From: Gyrodactylus bullatarudis
Lineage: Eukaryota; Platyhelminthes; Monogenea; Gyrodactylidea; Gyrodactylidae
Length of the DNA: 37,711 nt
Assembly: GCA_012064415.1 (NCBI GenBank)
Contig: SSNU01000003.1
Span: 53,548-91,258, forward strand
Direction of reading: 5' to 3'
Below, piece after piece: positions 9,390 to 20,893 of this stretch. Numbering within the stretch: the first letter of the stretch is position 1; each line of letters starts with the position of its first letter. Made by a program: the position numbers and the translations under genes. Below the pieces are notes generated by a model. The model did not search any database, was not told where the DNA came from, and saw only the letters and a list, made by a program, of their open reading frames with translations.

Positions 9390-9920
9390 GTTTTTCGAGA
9401 CTTTCATCCATTGGCATTGGGATGTAGTGCTAGGAATATGATCGAAAGGTGCCTTGTCCATCTGCGGTCATTTGTAAATCTTAAGGCGTTTTTTTCGTCC
9501 ATACTTTGGCCCTTGGTTTGTAAGCTGTTTGATTTCTAGATACGAAAATAATTCTTTGAACAGATTTGACATTGCGTATCTCGGTCTGTGACGATTTTTT
9601 TCAGGGATTCTCAACCTCGCGATCCAGTTGTTCATTATTCCATCTGTAATATAATCAACTAAAGTTCCTCTCAAGGGTATGTACTCACACCGTCTTGTCA
9701 GTCTGTCGATAATTGTGAGCATGTAATTGAATCCATGTGGACAGTATGGAAACTCTTTGTTGAGCTCATGATGTTGGTGCTTTCTCTGCGAGACGGTTTA
9801 GACTTTTGACAATGTCGAGCTAGTAATATTACTGATTGATAAGTTGCGTTGTGACCTGGGTGGTCGAGGTTATGTATCATATTGAAGATCTTTGTGGCTA
9901 AGGACTTTGGCACTACAACT
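9390..9920 (-). pseudogene. Ty3/gypsy integrase remnant
   Basis: In minus-strand order: the H-x3-H part of the integrase zinc finger with the usual spacing (IHNLDHPGHNATYQSV, near 9880-9825). The start of the catalytic core, PHGFNYMLTIIDRLTRR, with the first-Asp region near 9730-9690. A middle part (NWIARLRIPEKN) where the second Asp context is damaged. Near 9440-9390, HPNANG, matching the HPQANG block before the catalytic Glu. At least three frame changes and stops separate these pieces, so it is dead. It continues the same pol as the RT at 10235-10650 and protease at 10900-11300. Confidence 0.75.
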
Positions 9921-10234
9921 CTGGGTGGGTTTTAATTTGTGTGGTTTATCAGTATCTTGCCTATCTCGAGTTCTTTTTCATAAAATCTTTCAACTTCTTT
10001 CCGTTTGCTTGTTCCATTGTAATCTCTGTGGGTTTCACCATTCTCAAATCTTCAACTATTGTCTTTACCATTAAACTACTATTTGTGTTTCATTAATTGC
10101 TTCCAATTTGTCCATAGTAGTTTGAAGCTTTCCCTGCGTGTTATTGTGAACTAAACTACGATCTCGTTAGCGTATTACTGGCATTTTTCTTCATCAAATT
10201 TTATATTTTTTATGTCCCATGTCCATGCAACTTA

Positions 10235-10650
10235 AAAAAAATTCGTCGATGAAGCAGAAAATATTGGTTTGATTCTCTAGTAGAGTATCCATGAAGTGTG
10301 TGAATGTTTGTGAGGCGTTCTCCAGTCCATAAGGTAAACGAAGGAAATCAAAATGCATTTTGACAGCTGTCTTCTTTATCGATTCTTGTCTGATTGCTAT
10401 TTGATAGAAGGTTTTTTAGGTTTTATTTTGAGAATACTTTGTACAGGTAAACCCCCCTGAAAGTGGAACAGATTAAAATTAATCGGGATAGTATGCCTTT
10501 CACTGACCAATGAAACGACACTAGTCTTCTTCCCGAAAAAGCCCTATATAATAGGCTTACTATCCCGAATAATTTTAATCTGTTCAACTTTCAGGGTGTT
10601 TCACCTGTATCTTATTGCTTCTTGTACCAATTGATCTCGTAAATTGTCCT
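10235..10650 (-). pseudogene. Ty3/gypsy reverse transcriptase remnant, split by a TA-flanked element
   Basis: In the 10435-10235 part the minus strand reads AIRQESIKKTAVKMHFDF and then LRLPYGLENASQTF, the region before and around RT motif B' of gypsy pol. It ends CFIDEFF at the motif C position, where YxDD has become FIDE, losing an active-site Asp. On the other side of the inserted element (10444-10607) at about 10650-10610 lies DNLRDQLVQEAI, upstream RT sequence. The insertion falls about 45 bp before IRQES. Confidence 0.7.
10444..10607. mobile_element. 164-bp TA-flanked inverted-repeat element
   Basis: TA (10442-10443), CAGGTAAACCCCCCTGAAAG ... GTTTCACCTG, TA (10608-10609). The inverted arms are about 55 bp with a few mismatches; each includes ACAGATTAAAATTA and GGGATAGTA. 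It has inserted in a gypsy RT. Same end sequence as the elements at 2885, 16076 and 24831. Confidence 0.8.
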
Positions 10651-10899
10651 ATAGTGTGAGATTTTTGAATTTTCTGCAGTCCCCAAAATATCTGAATGTT
10701 GAATCTATCTTTGGGATGGCAAAAAGAGGTGATGACCAGAATGATTTTGAACGTCTTATTATTCCTTTGCTTTCTAATTCTTTGAATTTGACCTTTACAG
10801 CCTTTAACTTTTTTTGCTCATGGGGCGAGAAACTCTTTGTTACACGATTTCTCCTTCCTTCTTGTTCGTTTGGCTTGAGGTTGTCCGTTATATTATGAA

Positions 10900-11300
10900 C
10901 GTTTCCTCAGAATCAACATTCGTTAGATTTTCTGTGATAGTACGCTGTATGGAATTCACTAAAATTTTGAACTCAGATAGAAAGTCATTTCCAATGATCT
11001 TATTTTCCGTATCAACAATAATAGTGTTCAATGTGAAAGACTCGTCTCAGGCGTAATAGCACCTCCAAAGTTGTCCCAAATTTTTAGATTTGGAGGATGT
11101 TGGCTTTAATCAGTCTGGAGTTTTAGTTCTCTACTGGAAGAAGTTTGAGAAAGTTTTAGCTGTGTATGCTGATTTCAGAACCTGTGTCAATGAGAAAGAA
11201 TAATTGGGTTAAATTATCATTGATAAATAAGAGATTTTGTTTTCGTTGGAAGCTGAGCTTGTTTGACAGAAGTACTGTCAGTATTATAACGTCTAGATCA
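10900..11300 (-). pseudogene. Ty3/gypsy aspartic protease remnant
   Basis: The minus strand carries FFLIDTGSEISIHS (11210-11165), the catalytic DTGS loop of retroviral-type proteases. After a damaged stretch comes KIIGNDFLSEFKILVN (about 11005-10955), matching the (I/L)LG.DFL block near the protease C-terminus. Stops and frame changes lie between them. Order and spacing fit protease upstream of the RT at 10235-10650. Confidence 0.65.
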
Positions 11301-12186
11301 ATGGAATCGTTCTTTCATACCTTAGCGGGGCTGGGGTTAGTGAGAGGTTTGACAGTTGAGTTTTAATAAAGTTGATTTCCTCTTGTTTGTTTCTAAGAAT
11401 TGTGATCATTGCATAGTTTTTCGAAAGAATCAAGGCTTAGTCGCGATTAGCATTGTTAATTCAAGTTTTTGATTGTACGTGTCAGGTTTGGGTAGGATTT
11501 GTGAGTGATTGATGCTAGGAATGAAGGGGTACGGAACCAAATGAAATTCTCGTTGTTTCTACCCTAAGTATTTAAAGTTTGTGACGTGGTCAATGTCTAA
11601 CCAATCAGTGTTAAGTGTTTCTTTGGATCATTTTCTTGATCCGGAAATTCATGTTAGAGATTTTAATTTTTGTGAACACTGGGTTTATTTATATGTTGTT
11701 CATTATGTTTGTTTATCAGCAATATGGGGTAAATATATGTCGAATTTCGAAATACAACTTTCTTTATTTTGTCGTAAGCACACCCAGAAGCCCTCATAAT
11801 ATTTATTTTCAAAATAGTGGTTTTCTATATTTATCTGACTCTTAACATTTTTAAACATATACAAATAATGAAAAAATAAGATCGAATTGGTTATAATCAA
11901 TCAATTTTGAAGAAAAATAAAACAGCTAAATATATTTTCCTTTGAAGTTGTTAAGTGAGCTTATATATTTGAATTTTTAATTATTTATAATTCTAAATAT
12001 TATTTATTTTATATTTCGTTTTCTCTCAAACTTGAATGTCCTAAAAATAAATAATTTTATATATAAATACTCATGTATACTTAAGATTTGAACTGCTCTT
12101 GATTCATTAAAGAATGTTTTCAAAGGACTTGTTCATAACCAGGTCCTCTTCTATTCAATATTGTCTTTTCTAGAATAATTTTGTAG
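11301..12186. other. AT-rich, possible decayed gag side of the gypsy element
   Basis: This is where gag would lie for the minus-strand gypsy at 9.4-11.3 kb, but I see no zinc knuckle or other gag motif. The overlapping short frames at 11581-11900 on both strands look like chance. Confidence 0.35.
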
Positions 12187-12285
12187 GAGCTAGAAGTTGA
12201 AGCTTATTTGATCAGTTCAGAGAGACCAATCTTGTGTGTACAAGAGAACTACGTAAATAAAAAAAATGAATCATTATTCCTATGA
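12187..12285 (+). pseudogene. PLE GIY-YIG C-terminal fragment
   Basis: The frame ELEVEAYLISSERPILCVQ followed by ENYVNKK ends at TGA 12283-12285. It aligns with the end of the PLE-2 nuclease (VAYLIPLEKPNLCVQKNHVK at 2162-2734). Only this terminal piece is present. Confidence 0.55.
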
Positions 12286-12289
12286 ATGA

Positions 12290-13189
12290 ATCGAATTTTT
12301 TTTCAAAATTAATATATATGATTTTCATATTTTTTTAATGGTGATTGAATGAAATAAGTTTCATCTTAGAATTTTACGCTGAATCTGAATATGTAATTAA
12401 TTTTGTCAATTTTCAAAAATTTGTAATTTTTTGTAAAATTCAGTTGCTGGATGGTTACTAAAGTGACATAAGAACTGTTCAGAGACTCGAGAATCATCAT
12501 CAAGGTCTCATTAGAAAGACCATTAACTTTTGAAAAACCTGGAAAAAACTAGTTCTCTATTTTTCACAGCTTCTGATTGTAAGAAACGAGTTCTAGCAAT
12601 TACAACTTTTGTGTGTTGGCAGTATTGCCAGGAAATTATTGTTGCTGGGATGTTTGCTTCGTCGAAACTGTTTTAGGATTGCTTTTCAATTAATTTTGGG
12701 ATAGGAATTATAATTACCCTAGTAATTGTGAAGGCAACATTTGTGTTTGTGTTTATCTCTTCTGTTTCTGTGGTAGTTGGGTTTGGCATTTGAGCTGGTT
12801 CAGGTGTTTTTCCAAATTTTTATCGTGAGTTGATATTGATTTTGCTGATTTTTGTGTGTGTTGAGCAGAATTTGTTAGTTTGGCAACCTCCTTAATTAGT
12901 TGAAATTTATTGTAGTAAAACCTAGGATTTTTGAGCACATAGTTTTGGTTGCTCCTCTCACTAGCTTTGCTTCGACTATTTCTAGGATACGTTTAACTTG
13001 TGCTTGCTCAGTTTTTGAATGAATCGATTTTTTTCTTAAATTCTTATATTTGATCTTTGTTCTTTTTCTTTAACCGAATGAGGTATTTTGCAAATTCATA
13101 TGATTTAGAATGACCATAGAAGATCAATTTTTTGCATTGAAAATATCTTTTGACTGTCACTTTTTTATCAAACTAAAAATAATCTCGGA
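12290..13189. other. AT-rich; one 61-codon minus frame of unknown origin
   Basis: A Lys/Gln/Thr-rich minus-strand frame (12938-12753) could be a decayed gag segment, since it lies upstream of the minus-strand gypsy pol, but there is no diagnostic motif. Nothing else is recognised. Confidence 0.3.
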
Positions 13190-13397
13190 TAATATGTATG
13201 TTACATTTAAAGTAATAAATTAGGGAATATCAACTCCCTAGTTAATCTCGATAAACCAGGAGTTTTTAGTTGAAGTAATGTATGAATTAAATTTTCATTA
13301 ATCTAACTGAAAATCCTTTGAAATTATACACTAAGTAAATTTGATATATTATCAATGTACAATATACAATACAGTATTCTCTGTATGATATAGACTT
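13190..13397. repeat. Left inverted repeat flanking gag/integrase remnant
   Basis: About 205 bp matching the reverse complement of 15785-15992 at roughly 80% by eye. The best blocks are GATAAACCAGGAGTTTTTAG and TTATCAATGTACAATATA. Together they bracket the retroelement remnant at 14.1-15.3 kb. Confidence 0.7.
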
Positions 13398-14131
13398 TTC
13401 CTACTTTAAAACCTATTTTTTCAATAATTTATATGAGATTTTATCTCACCTATTAAGGTACTATTTCAGTATAACTTCTTATCAAATAATTATCAAATTA
13501 GTCTATAATCCTTTTTACTTAAATTTAATTAGTATTATTAGTGTTGGATAGGATATTCTAATCAAATGTTTTAGCATTATCCTTTTCTACGATTGGATAT
13601 TTTAGTTTCAAGGTGTAATTCTCTACTAGGTACACTCAAAAAAATTTTATATACATCATGTGTGGTAAAATTGAGTTAACACGCTTGAAATTTGGATAAT
13701 GTGTTTTCAATCAGAGGTCAAGCTAAAATTTAACAATAGCTGTTTTCAAGAAGTCAATATCCCTGAAAAATTTATATCTTTGATAACAAGGGACTACCTA
13801 CTATAAGTCAGTAGAGGAAAAGGAATTTTGAAGTGTGATTGCAAAAATTCATGGTTAAAAATTCATGCAAATGTAAGAAGAATGGTTTACTGTACAATTC
13901 TAAGTGCCATTATTCTCTTTCTTGTGATAGTAAAAATTAATCTGAATTATAACTTGAAAAATAGCTTAATTTTATTTTACTTCCTTGAAAAAATTACACC
14001 TGAAGTTTGAAGAATAAAACAAAAATTAAGATTGTAAAAATTAAACTAGGTCATAGAGATTGTTTATTTAAATTCAATAAAACAGAGTTTTAAAAAGCCA
14101 AAAATGTGACTTAACTATCACTGCTAATTAT

Positions 14132-14781
14132 GACTCAAGACGAAGCATTTAATAGAATATTTGAAGATAAAAAAGAGAGTAATGCTGTTGAAACAAAACA
14201 CGGTGACCACGTTAGAGTCACAGCAAGCTCAACAAGCAACAAATAATGGTTCAACAATAATTGCTCAAGCAACATGGGACAATGTACCCAAAATATATGA
14301 TAGTATAAATGAATGGGCCGAAATGACAAAAACCTTTTGGAGAATGAGAGGTATAAGAAACGAAGATGTCAAACAAGATCTCATTATAACATCAATATAT
14401 CAGTCCACATGTAAAGACAAAACCTATGATCAAGGATTGTTTTCAATAGGCTAAGGACAAAAAGTTAAATGCTGAGACCTTAAATTATATTGTAAACAAA
14501 ACCTCAAAGTCAGATACCAAACGATTCGAAGAAATCTTAGATTCAACAACAAGAATAGAGGAACCAATCAATCGATTAATAAAAATTAAAGAATATTGCT
14601 CAAATGAAACGAAGAGAAAGGCATTATTTATCAAAAAGATAGAACATAGGGACTATGCATCAATAATCCCAAATATGACAGAGAAAACATCAGACGAACT
14701 AGCAGAAATCGTACAGAAAATTTATGATTCTAGACCAAAGAACGTCGAAGTGAATTATATTTCAAAACCAAAAAAGATCTG
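14132..14781 (+). pseudogene. Gag-like remnant of a retroelement
   Basis: The ATG at 14132 starts MTQDEAFNRIFEDKKESN. After a frame change, a Gln-rich segment leads to IYDSINEWAEMTKTFWRMRG (14300-14360) and a stop at 14452-14454. A further frame change gives about 105 open codons (14458-14781) with EEPINRLIKIKEYCSNETKR and ELAEIVQKIYDS. The layout (helical capsid-like, no enzyme motifs, upstream of an integrase in the same direction) fits gag, but there is no zinc knuckle. Protease and RT, expected between gag and integrase, are absent, so a large internal deletion or a non-standard element is implied. Confidence 0.45.
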
Positions 14782-14849
14782 AGAAGAAAAAGAAGTAATC
14801 GAATTCCAACATAAAGGAAAGATTGTAAAACTTTATCCGACACATTACG

Positions 14850-15299
14850 AATATAAGACCAATAATTCCAAAATTATTGACAGTAGAGATTTTTGAAGAT
14901 TGTCATAATATAAACCACATGGGAATAAATGCATCAAGAAAATTTATAGCCGAAATATACGTATGGCATAAGATGCATACACAAAATAAAGAACTTGTTC
15001 TATTATGTATTGGTTGTCAGAAAGAAAATATTTTTAGACATGCCAAATCTGAATTTCAAACATTTCGTTTTGTAAATAATATACTAGAACATATACAAAT
15101 GGACATACTAACTGTTAAAGAATCACCAGGGTATATTAAAATGTATAATAGATAGAAAATCAAAATTAATACAATTAGAGCCAATAAAAAATGAGAGTAC
15201 CGAAGAAATATGGGAAACTTTCAGAAGAACATGGAGTAAGACAAAAGGAAATCCGTTAGTAGTCACGGAGGATGATAATCTCCTAGTAAGCTGCTTTTG
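14850..15299 (+). pseudogene. Retroviral-type integrase remnant (H2C2 plus core start)
   Basis: The zinc-binding domain is complete: H-x3-H in CHNINHMGINASRKF and CIGC. It is followed by ILEHIQMDIL, the first catalytic Asp context, in one 92-codon frame (14880-15155). After a frameshift near 15140 the core continues IIDRKSKLIQLEPIKN and then VVTEDD at the second-Asp position, ending with a stop at 15299. The part with the catalytic Glu is missing. It resembles Ty3/gypsy integrase; integrases of Ginger and Maverick/Polinton DNA transposons share this fold, and the flanking inverted repeats keep that option open. Confidence 0.75.
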
Positions 15300-15784
15300 A
15301 GGAGATTATTTTGTATTCATATTGGGCATACTTTTTAAAAAAAACCTCAAATTTTTTTGCCACGGTATACAGATGTTATTAGGGATATTCATTAATTTTT
15401 GCAAGTTACAATGACGTTGGAGTTTAGTAAAGTTAACAACTCTTCTTATTTCACTATTTCCATTTTGAGAAACAAGAAATAAATCTTCTAATCTAAAGGA
15501 TAGCAAAAATTTGTAAGAACCTGGATTTGCGTAAGGTTTTTTCCATCAAAGGTTCTATAAAAGGAGAAAGTTCACTTTCAATCTTTATGAAAATTATATA
15601 GGTTGTATGAAGAATTTGTATCATTCAAGTTACACTATTCAATAAGAGGGGAATTAAAAAAAAGAATACTTGATTCGAGGTAAAGAGTTGAAATTTTCAT
15701 TGGGGTGATTTTTGAGGTTACATTTGGGAAAAAATTTCCTTTGAGTGAATTTTGGAATTAACTCAAATTAATATAATTATATTA

Positions 15785-15992
15785 ATAGTCCACATTATAC
15801 AGCGAATACAATATATATTGTACATTGATAATATTGAATATACAAACTATGCTTTGTGTATAATTTCAGTGAATTTTCAGACGAACTAATGAAAATTTTA
15901 TTCATACATTACTTCAACTAAAAACTCCTGGTTTATCAAGATTAACTATGGAGTTTTGAGATTGCCTAATTTATTACTTTAGCTGTAACATG
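15785..15992. repeat. Right inverted repeat partner of 13190-13397
   Basis: Inverted copy of the left repeat, with several small indels. It lies about 490 bp after the integrase fragment and ends close to the start of the next foldback element. Confidence 0.7.
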
Positions 15993-16075
15993 TATATGAA
16001 GAATATATATGTTGTGACGAAAATTGGAAGGACGTCGGAAGAATTGATCAAACATTCTTTGGAGAAAAGAAAATA

Positions 16076-17260
16076 CAGGTGAAGTACCCGTTTTCTATCC
16101 CATTCTGCCCAAATCGTTTTTTACATCTCGGTTATATAAATAAACCATGATTTTCTCGACCAATGAGAGTACAGGGAACATTCAACCAAAGAAATTCAAG
16201 CACATTGAATTTTTGATTTTTAAGTAGGATTCCTGTTGTGTTTCACATAAATAGCCTTAAATAATATTTTTTCGAAAATATTTTAAAGATTTTGTTATAT
16301 AAAGATCTATCGTTCGGTATGCTTTTCAGAATTCTAACTTTAGAAATAGAAAGTTAAGAAAATCCAGGTTTTGAACTATAAAATTAGTACTATTAAATGC
16401 AGAATTAAAAGTTTAGCCCTTTCCTAGAATTTCATAATGAAATATTATTCCAGGTCAAAACTAGACTGTTTTAAAGTTGGATGCGTCCAAATTTAAATTT
16501 CTAATCAATATTGAGAAAAGTCGTATTTCTAATTTTTCTAACCCATTCCTAAAAAGGGGAGGAGTGGTGATTACACTATTTGCTTAAGTTAGAAATCACA
16601 GTGTCAAATAGACTATGCAACATGTCGATGATTATTCATCGTATGAATGAAAACGGGTGATCATATTCGTAGGGGTCTCATCGTTAAAATCAGAGAGGGG
16701 TCTCTCACTGTAAAAATGAAAGAGGGGTCTGACACTGTGATTTCTAACTTAAGCAAATAGTGTAATCACCACTCCTCCCCTTTTTAGGAATGGGTTAGAA
16801 AAATTAGAAATACGACTTTTCTCAATATTGATTAGAAATTTAAATTTGGACGCATCCAACTTTAAAACAGTCTAGTTTTGACCTGGAATAATATTTCATT
16901 ATGAAATTCTAGGAAAGGGCTAAACTTTTAATTCTGCATTTAATAGTACTAATTTTATAGTTCAAAACCTGGATTTTCTTAACTTTCTATTTCTAAAGTT
17001 AGAATTCTGAAAAGCATACCGAACGATAGATCTTTATATAACAAAATCTTTAAAATATTTTCGAAAAAATATTATTTAAGGCTATTTATGTGAAACACAA
17101 CAGGAATCCTACTTAAAAATCAAAAATTCAATGTGCTTGAATTTCTTTGGTTGAATGTTCCCTGTACTCTCATTGGTCGAGAAAATCATGGTTTATTTAT
17201 ATAACCGAGATGTAAAAAACGATTTGGGCAGAATGGGATAGAAAACGGGTACTTCACCTG
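16076..17260. mobile_element. 1185-bp TA-flanked foldback element with 531-bp arms
   Basis: TA (16074-16075), CAGGTGAAGTACCCG ... CGGGTACTTCACCTG, TA (17261-17262). The arms 16076-16606 and 16730-17260 are equal in length and I saw no mismatch in the long stretches compared; complementarity even extends 12 bp outside each end. The 123-bp spacer has three partial tandem units starting AGGGGTCT. No coding capacity. This is the largest member of the CAGGTGAA-ended group. Confidence 0.85.
16655..16740. repeat. Short tandem units in foldback spacer
   Basis: Three units of about 25-30 bp (GTAGGGGTCTCATCGTTAAA, AGAGGGGTCTCTCACTGTAA, AGAGGGGTCTGACACTGTGA). The last merges into the right arm, so the arm edge sequence CACTGTGA appears to have been re-copied. 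Confidence 0.6.
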
Positions 17261-17381
17261 TATTTTCTTTTCAACTCCCTGATTGTGGATACTTATTTTT
17301 GAAGTTTAGTCTTTGATACTTGATGGCCATTCTGACAATGCTGATACCTAATTTTATATGATAAAATAATCAAAACTATTA

Positions 17382-18206
17382 CAGTACTCCCTCTTTAATA
17401 ACTGAGTAAAAGTTATCCCCCTCAAAAATCTCGTTCGTAAATCGTGATTACTTGTAAGCAGACATATTCACACAAAAACGGGCTAAAAATCAATTTTAAA
17501 CTAGATTAATACCTTTTGATAGAGATTTTCCAAGCCATGTTTAGTAGGGCTATTTCTTATATAATTTGTAGAAAACAAATTTTGAAAATCTTCATGGAAT
17601 TGAGAAAATCTTCCTAACTATCTTTCTCACATGGGGTGGGGTTATTATCCAAATCACCTGTACAATGAGTCATTAATAAGTTATTAATAAGAACTCATGT
17701 TCGTAATGTTATGCAATACATTCACAGGGTCAAGTGAGTCCCCTCAAACATAATCATGGTTTCATCTGGAATCGAAGTAGTCTTTCATACATTACAATTA
17801 TTTCGTTATGCATGATATCAGGTCGGATATTGTGATATTACGGGATCCTGTGAATGCATTTCATAACATTACGAACATTAGTTCTTATTAATAACTTATT
17901 AATGACTCATTGCACAAGTGATGTGGATAATAACCCCACCCCATGTGAGAAAGATAGTTAGGAAGATTTTCTCAATTCCATGAAGATTTTCAAAATTTGT
18001 TTTCTGCAAATTATATAAGAAATAGCCCTACCAAACATGGCTTGGAAAATCTCTATCAAAAGGTATTAATTTAGTTTAAAATTGATTTTTAGCCCGTTTT
18101 TGCGTAAATATGTCTGCTTACAAGTAATCACGATTTACGAACGAGATTTTTGAGGGGTATAAATTAGGGGGATAACTTTTACTCAGTTATTAAAGAGGGA
18201 GTTCTG
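17382..18206. mobile_element. Tc1/mariner-like foldback element, 825 bp
   Basis: TA, CAGTACTCCCTCTTTAATAA ... GGGAGTTCTG, TA. The inverted arms of about 350 bp (17382-17728 and 17848-18206) are highly similar, with scattered mismatches and a short insertion (TATAAATTAG) in the right arm. The CAGT start and TA duplication fit Tc1/mariner. There is no transposase. The sequence differs from the CAGGTGAA group. Confidence 0.8.
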
Positions 18207-18886
18207 TATATGTTAATAATTTAATAATAATGTCACTCAGGATTATAATTTAACTTCATGTTGAATTCGTTTTAACATCATTTTCAGAATACATCAATCA
18301 TATGCAGAGCATAGTGTTAGTATTTCTCCAGTTTAAAATAAACCAAAAATTTAAAATATATCTAAATCCCTAAAAAAGGAAGAGAAGAAAATAAAACCCT
18401 ACCCCCTATAACCGTTTCTTACAACTATGGTCGAAGGATGTTGGATTAATTTTTCATTTCAATTAATTCTTTCAATTTTCGTCACAACATTTATACAGAT
18501 GCTTGTATAAATTATTAAGGTGTTCGCTTTCTAATAAAACTGTTTTAATTATAAATACACAACTAAATTAAGAATACAAGACATGGATTAGCTGTCTTAA
18601 TAAATTTTGTAAAAGATCTTTCTTATTTTTTCAGCAAATTTGTGTACGAATCACGTGAGATCGTTTGTTTAATTTGAATTTTCCAAAAATGATGTTTAAC
18701 GAATTCAAAGTAGAAACTTTATTTATTATGTCCTAAATAGCTTGAGAAAATATTTACAATAAATAAAGGTATAGTTATAAAGCCTATTTTATCGAGGGAT
18801 TTTAACTCTGGGGCTTGAAGTGATAGGCTATCAAACTTCAAAAGATGAAGATTACAAATTTATCTTGTTTTAAGAAAAAAATATTA

Positions 18887-18926
18887 GAGGAATAAGCGCT
18901 TTATTTCAGGCATACTCATCAGCCTC
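18887..18926 (-). ncRNA. Hammerhead ribozyme, family A
   Basis: On the minus strand: stem I GAGG/CCTC, CTGATGA, GAAA and stem III ATAA/TTAT with loop AGCGC, identical to the 3.3-kb copies except in stem II (GTATGCCT, which pairs poorly). It is preceded by TATA-like sequence and CATGTAA. No leader ATG with SVAQLKT follows. Confidence 0.68.
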
Positions 18927-20124
18927 TTACATGCCAATTATATATACTAAAACACACAGAATTAAGAATTGAATCTGATTGGCTCTCTCTGTTGATGAAG
19001 GTAGGGATCATCTGGTATCACATTGTTTCATTGATTGGCGTGTAGTGGTGTTTATTGGTTCCCACTTTAAGTGAGAGATAGTGATATATGATTTAGACAA
19101 AATATGTGTTACTATCTCTGGTTATGATATATGCTGTACAATTTTAGGAATTCTATGTAATGTTATTGAATTAAATTAGCACATATTTAGAATAGTATGA
19201 GTCATTATTATATTCTTCTCTTTTTTTGATTTCCAATAGAGGTGTTATTAATGGTTGTTTTAAGGGATAGTTAATATTTTATAAACATAAAGATAGGAAT
19301 AAATGGATATACAAGGTTCATTGACTGGCGCTAAAGTATTTAGTGATTTTGTTTGACCCTGATGACACATCTGAAGTTCTTTTACGTTTTCTCGTTTCTT
19401 CTGGTTGGCTGCTTATTTGAGGAAATTAAATATCCTTTCGAATGAGGGGTTGCATGAAAATAAGAAGTTTAAGGGAAAAAAGTTTTGAAAATTTGAATTT
19501 CTCTTCATTTCTTGAATTCAAGCACTCAAGATGCTGTACCTATTTGAAATTCCTTGAATGCCTGTAAAGAAAATACATCTTCATATACCGTATACTCTAT
19601 TTCCAACCTTAAAAATTTACATAAAAAAGAAAATACGTGTAAACCTTATAAGAGGCAGAGAGGTAAAAGTGTCCCCCACCCACTGAAAATTTTCGACACA
19701 AATGGGACGTCCCGTTTGAGTTTAAACACATATGGGACTTTCAACACAAATGGGACGTAACATATATAAAGAAAATTTTAAAAAGTTTTAATTTTGGATT
19801 ATATAATTATTTTAATCATTAAAGTCTTTAACGAGAAGTGAGTTCAATACACTTTAATACAATATAAAAATCTCACAATAACTCTTCGTATCTTGTCTTC
19901 TATACCATAATACAAAATTTATGAGTTTTGCTAATTTTCTGAGGAACAAATGATTTAAAAAATTAGCATGAAGATACTTTGGGCTCTAGAGTAGGACCTC
20001 TACTGTTCAAAAGTTTATTCTTGAAAATCAATGTTAACAGAGCTAAGATTAAATATGCTATTGATGTGAAATTGTCTCAATGAGGATATCGGTATAAATT
20101 TTATAAAATCATCATTAAAAACTC
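18927..20124. other. AT-rich stretch, no gene recognised
   Basis: Contains two exact copies of ACACAAATGGGACGT (near 19697 and 19745) with a third partial copy between. No coding similarity seen. Confidence 0.4.
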
Positions 20125-20662
20125 TTACCAATGATCTGTTAAATCTATGGTAAGAGTTGCCAATCTATCTTTAATGAAAGGTCTTAAACATTTGTAAAGA
20201 CCACACGGAGTGTTTATAGACAAGAATTCTTGACTAGCAGGATCCATATCAATGTTAGTCTGAAGAACTTCAACTGTAAAGCTTTCGTGGCTAATTTTCT
20301 GAGCGAGTTCCTTGATTCTTCCTTTAAGTTCCTTGTATGTCGCATTCGGCCCTATTTTCACATTGAGGAATTCATATCGGTAGTTGAATAATGATGACAA
20401 TGGTTTGAATAGATTTTCAAGGTTGCTAATATCATTAAAAAATAAATCTTCTGGTATTTTTGGAAGAATCTGTTTTCTTTAGTATTCGTATTCACGATCT
20501 CCAAATTCTGTGGGTATAACTTTAGTCTTCTTCAGGAAGGTCATTGGGAAATCTGAATTTAATTCTTGATTACAAACTTTCAAAAAGAATTGTTAATGTC
20601 TGGTTCACCAATGTTGTCAAAGAACTCGTAAGAGTTTTGGTGAACTAGTTCTTGTTTGTCCA
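20125..20662 (-). pseudogene. Unrecognised coding remnant, possible exon
   Basis: An ATG near 20662 starts MDKQELVHQNSYEFFDNIGE. After a frame change, about 150 codons stay open apart from one stop, down to DLTDHW at 20128, including FFNDISNLENLFKPLSSLFN and a charged helical stretch. The apparent stop lies inside CATTG-GTAAGAG, a good 5' splice donor, so the frame may be an exon rather than a complete end. I do not recognise the family. Average composition looks protein-like compared with neighbouring frames. It could be a decayed host exon or a gag-like gene. Confidence 0.4.
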
Positions 20663-20893
20663 TGTCGCTACTTTTATAACTTGTAATACGTCTTTATTAT
20701 AAAATAGAAATTACAGAACTGGAGAGTCAAGGTTTACACTCAATATTTATACTTAATCATAAATAGTAAAATTCATTGAAATATTATTTTCTAGAGCATC
20801 CTACTTCTCAATGATGACTTAGTTAGTAGCGTAATAAACTTTATTGAGAAAATAAAATATTCTAGAACAAAAACCTATTCTTACAAAGTTTAA

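Noticed and set aside
9252..9539. 95-codon plus-strand frame
   Set aside because: It lies antisense to the gypsy integrase remnant, which has clear motifs on the minus strand.
12753..12938. Possible gag gene on the minus strand upstream of gypsy pol
   Set aside because: No zinc knuckle or capsid motif; only composition and position suggest it.
19695..19760. ACACAAATGGGACGT repeats as a regulatory array
   Set aside because: Only two exact copies and one partial, with no associated gene.
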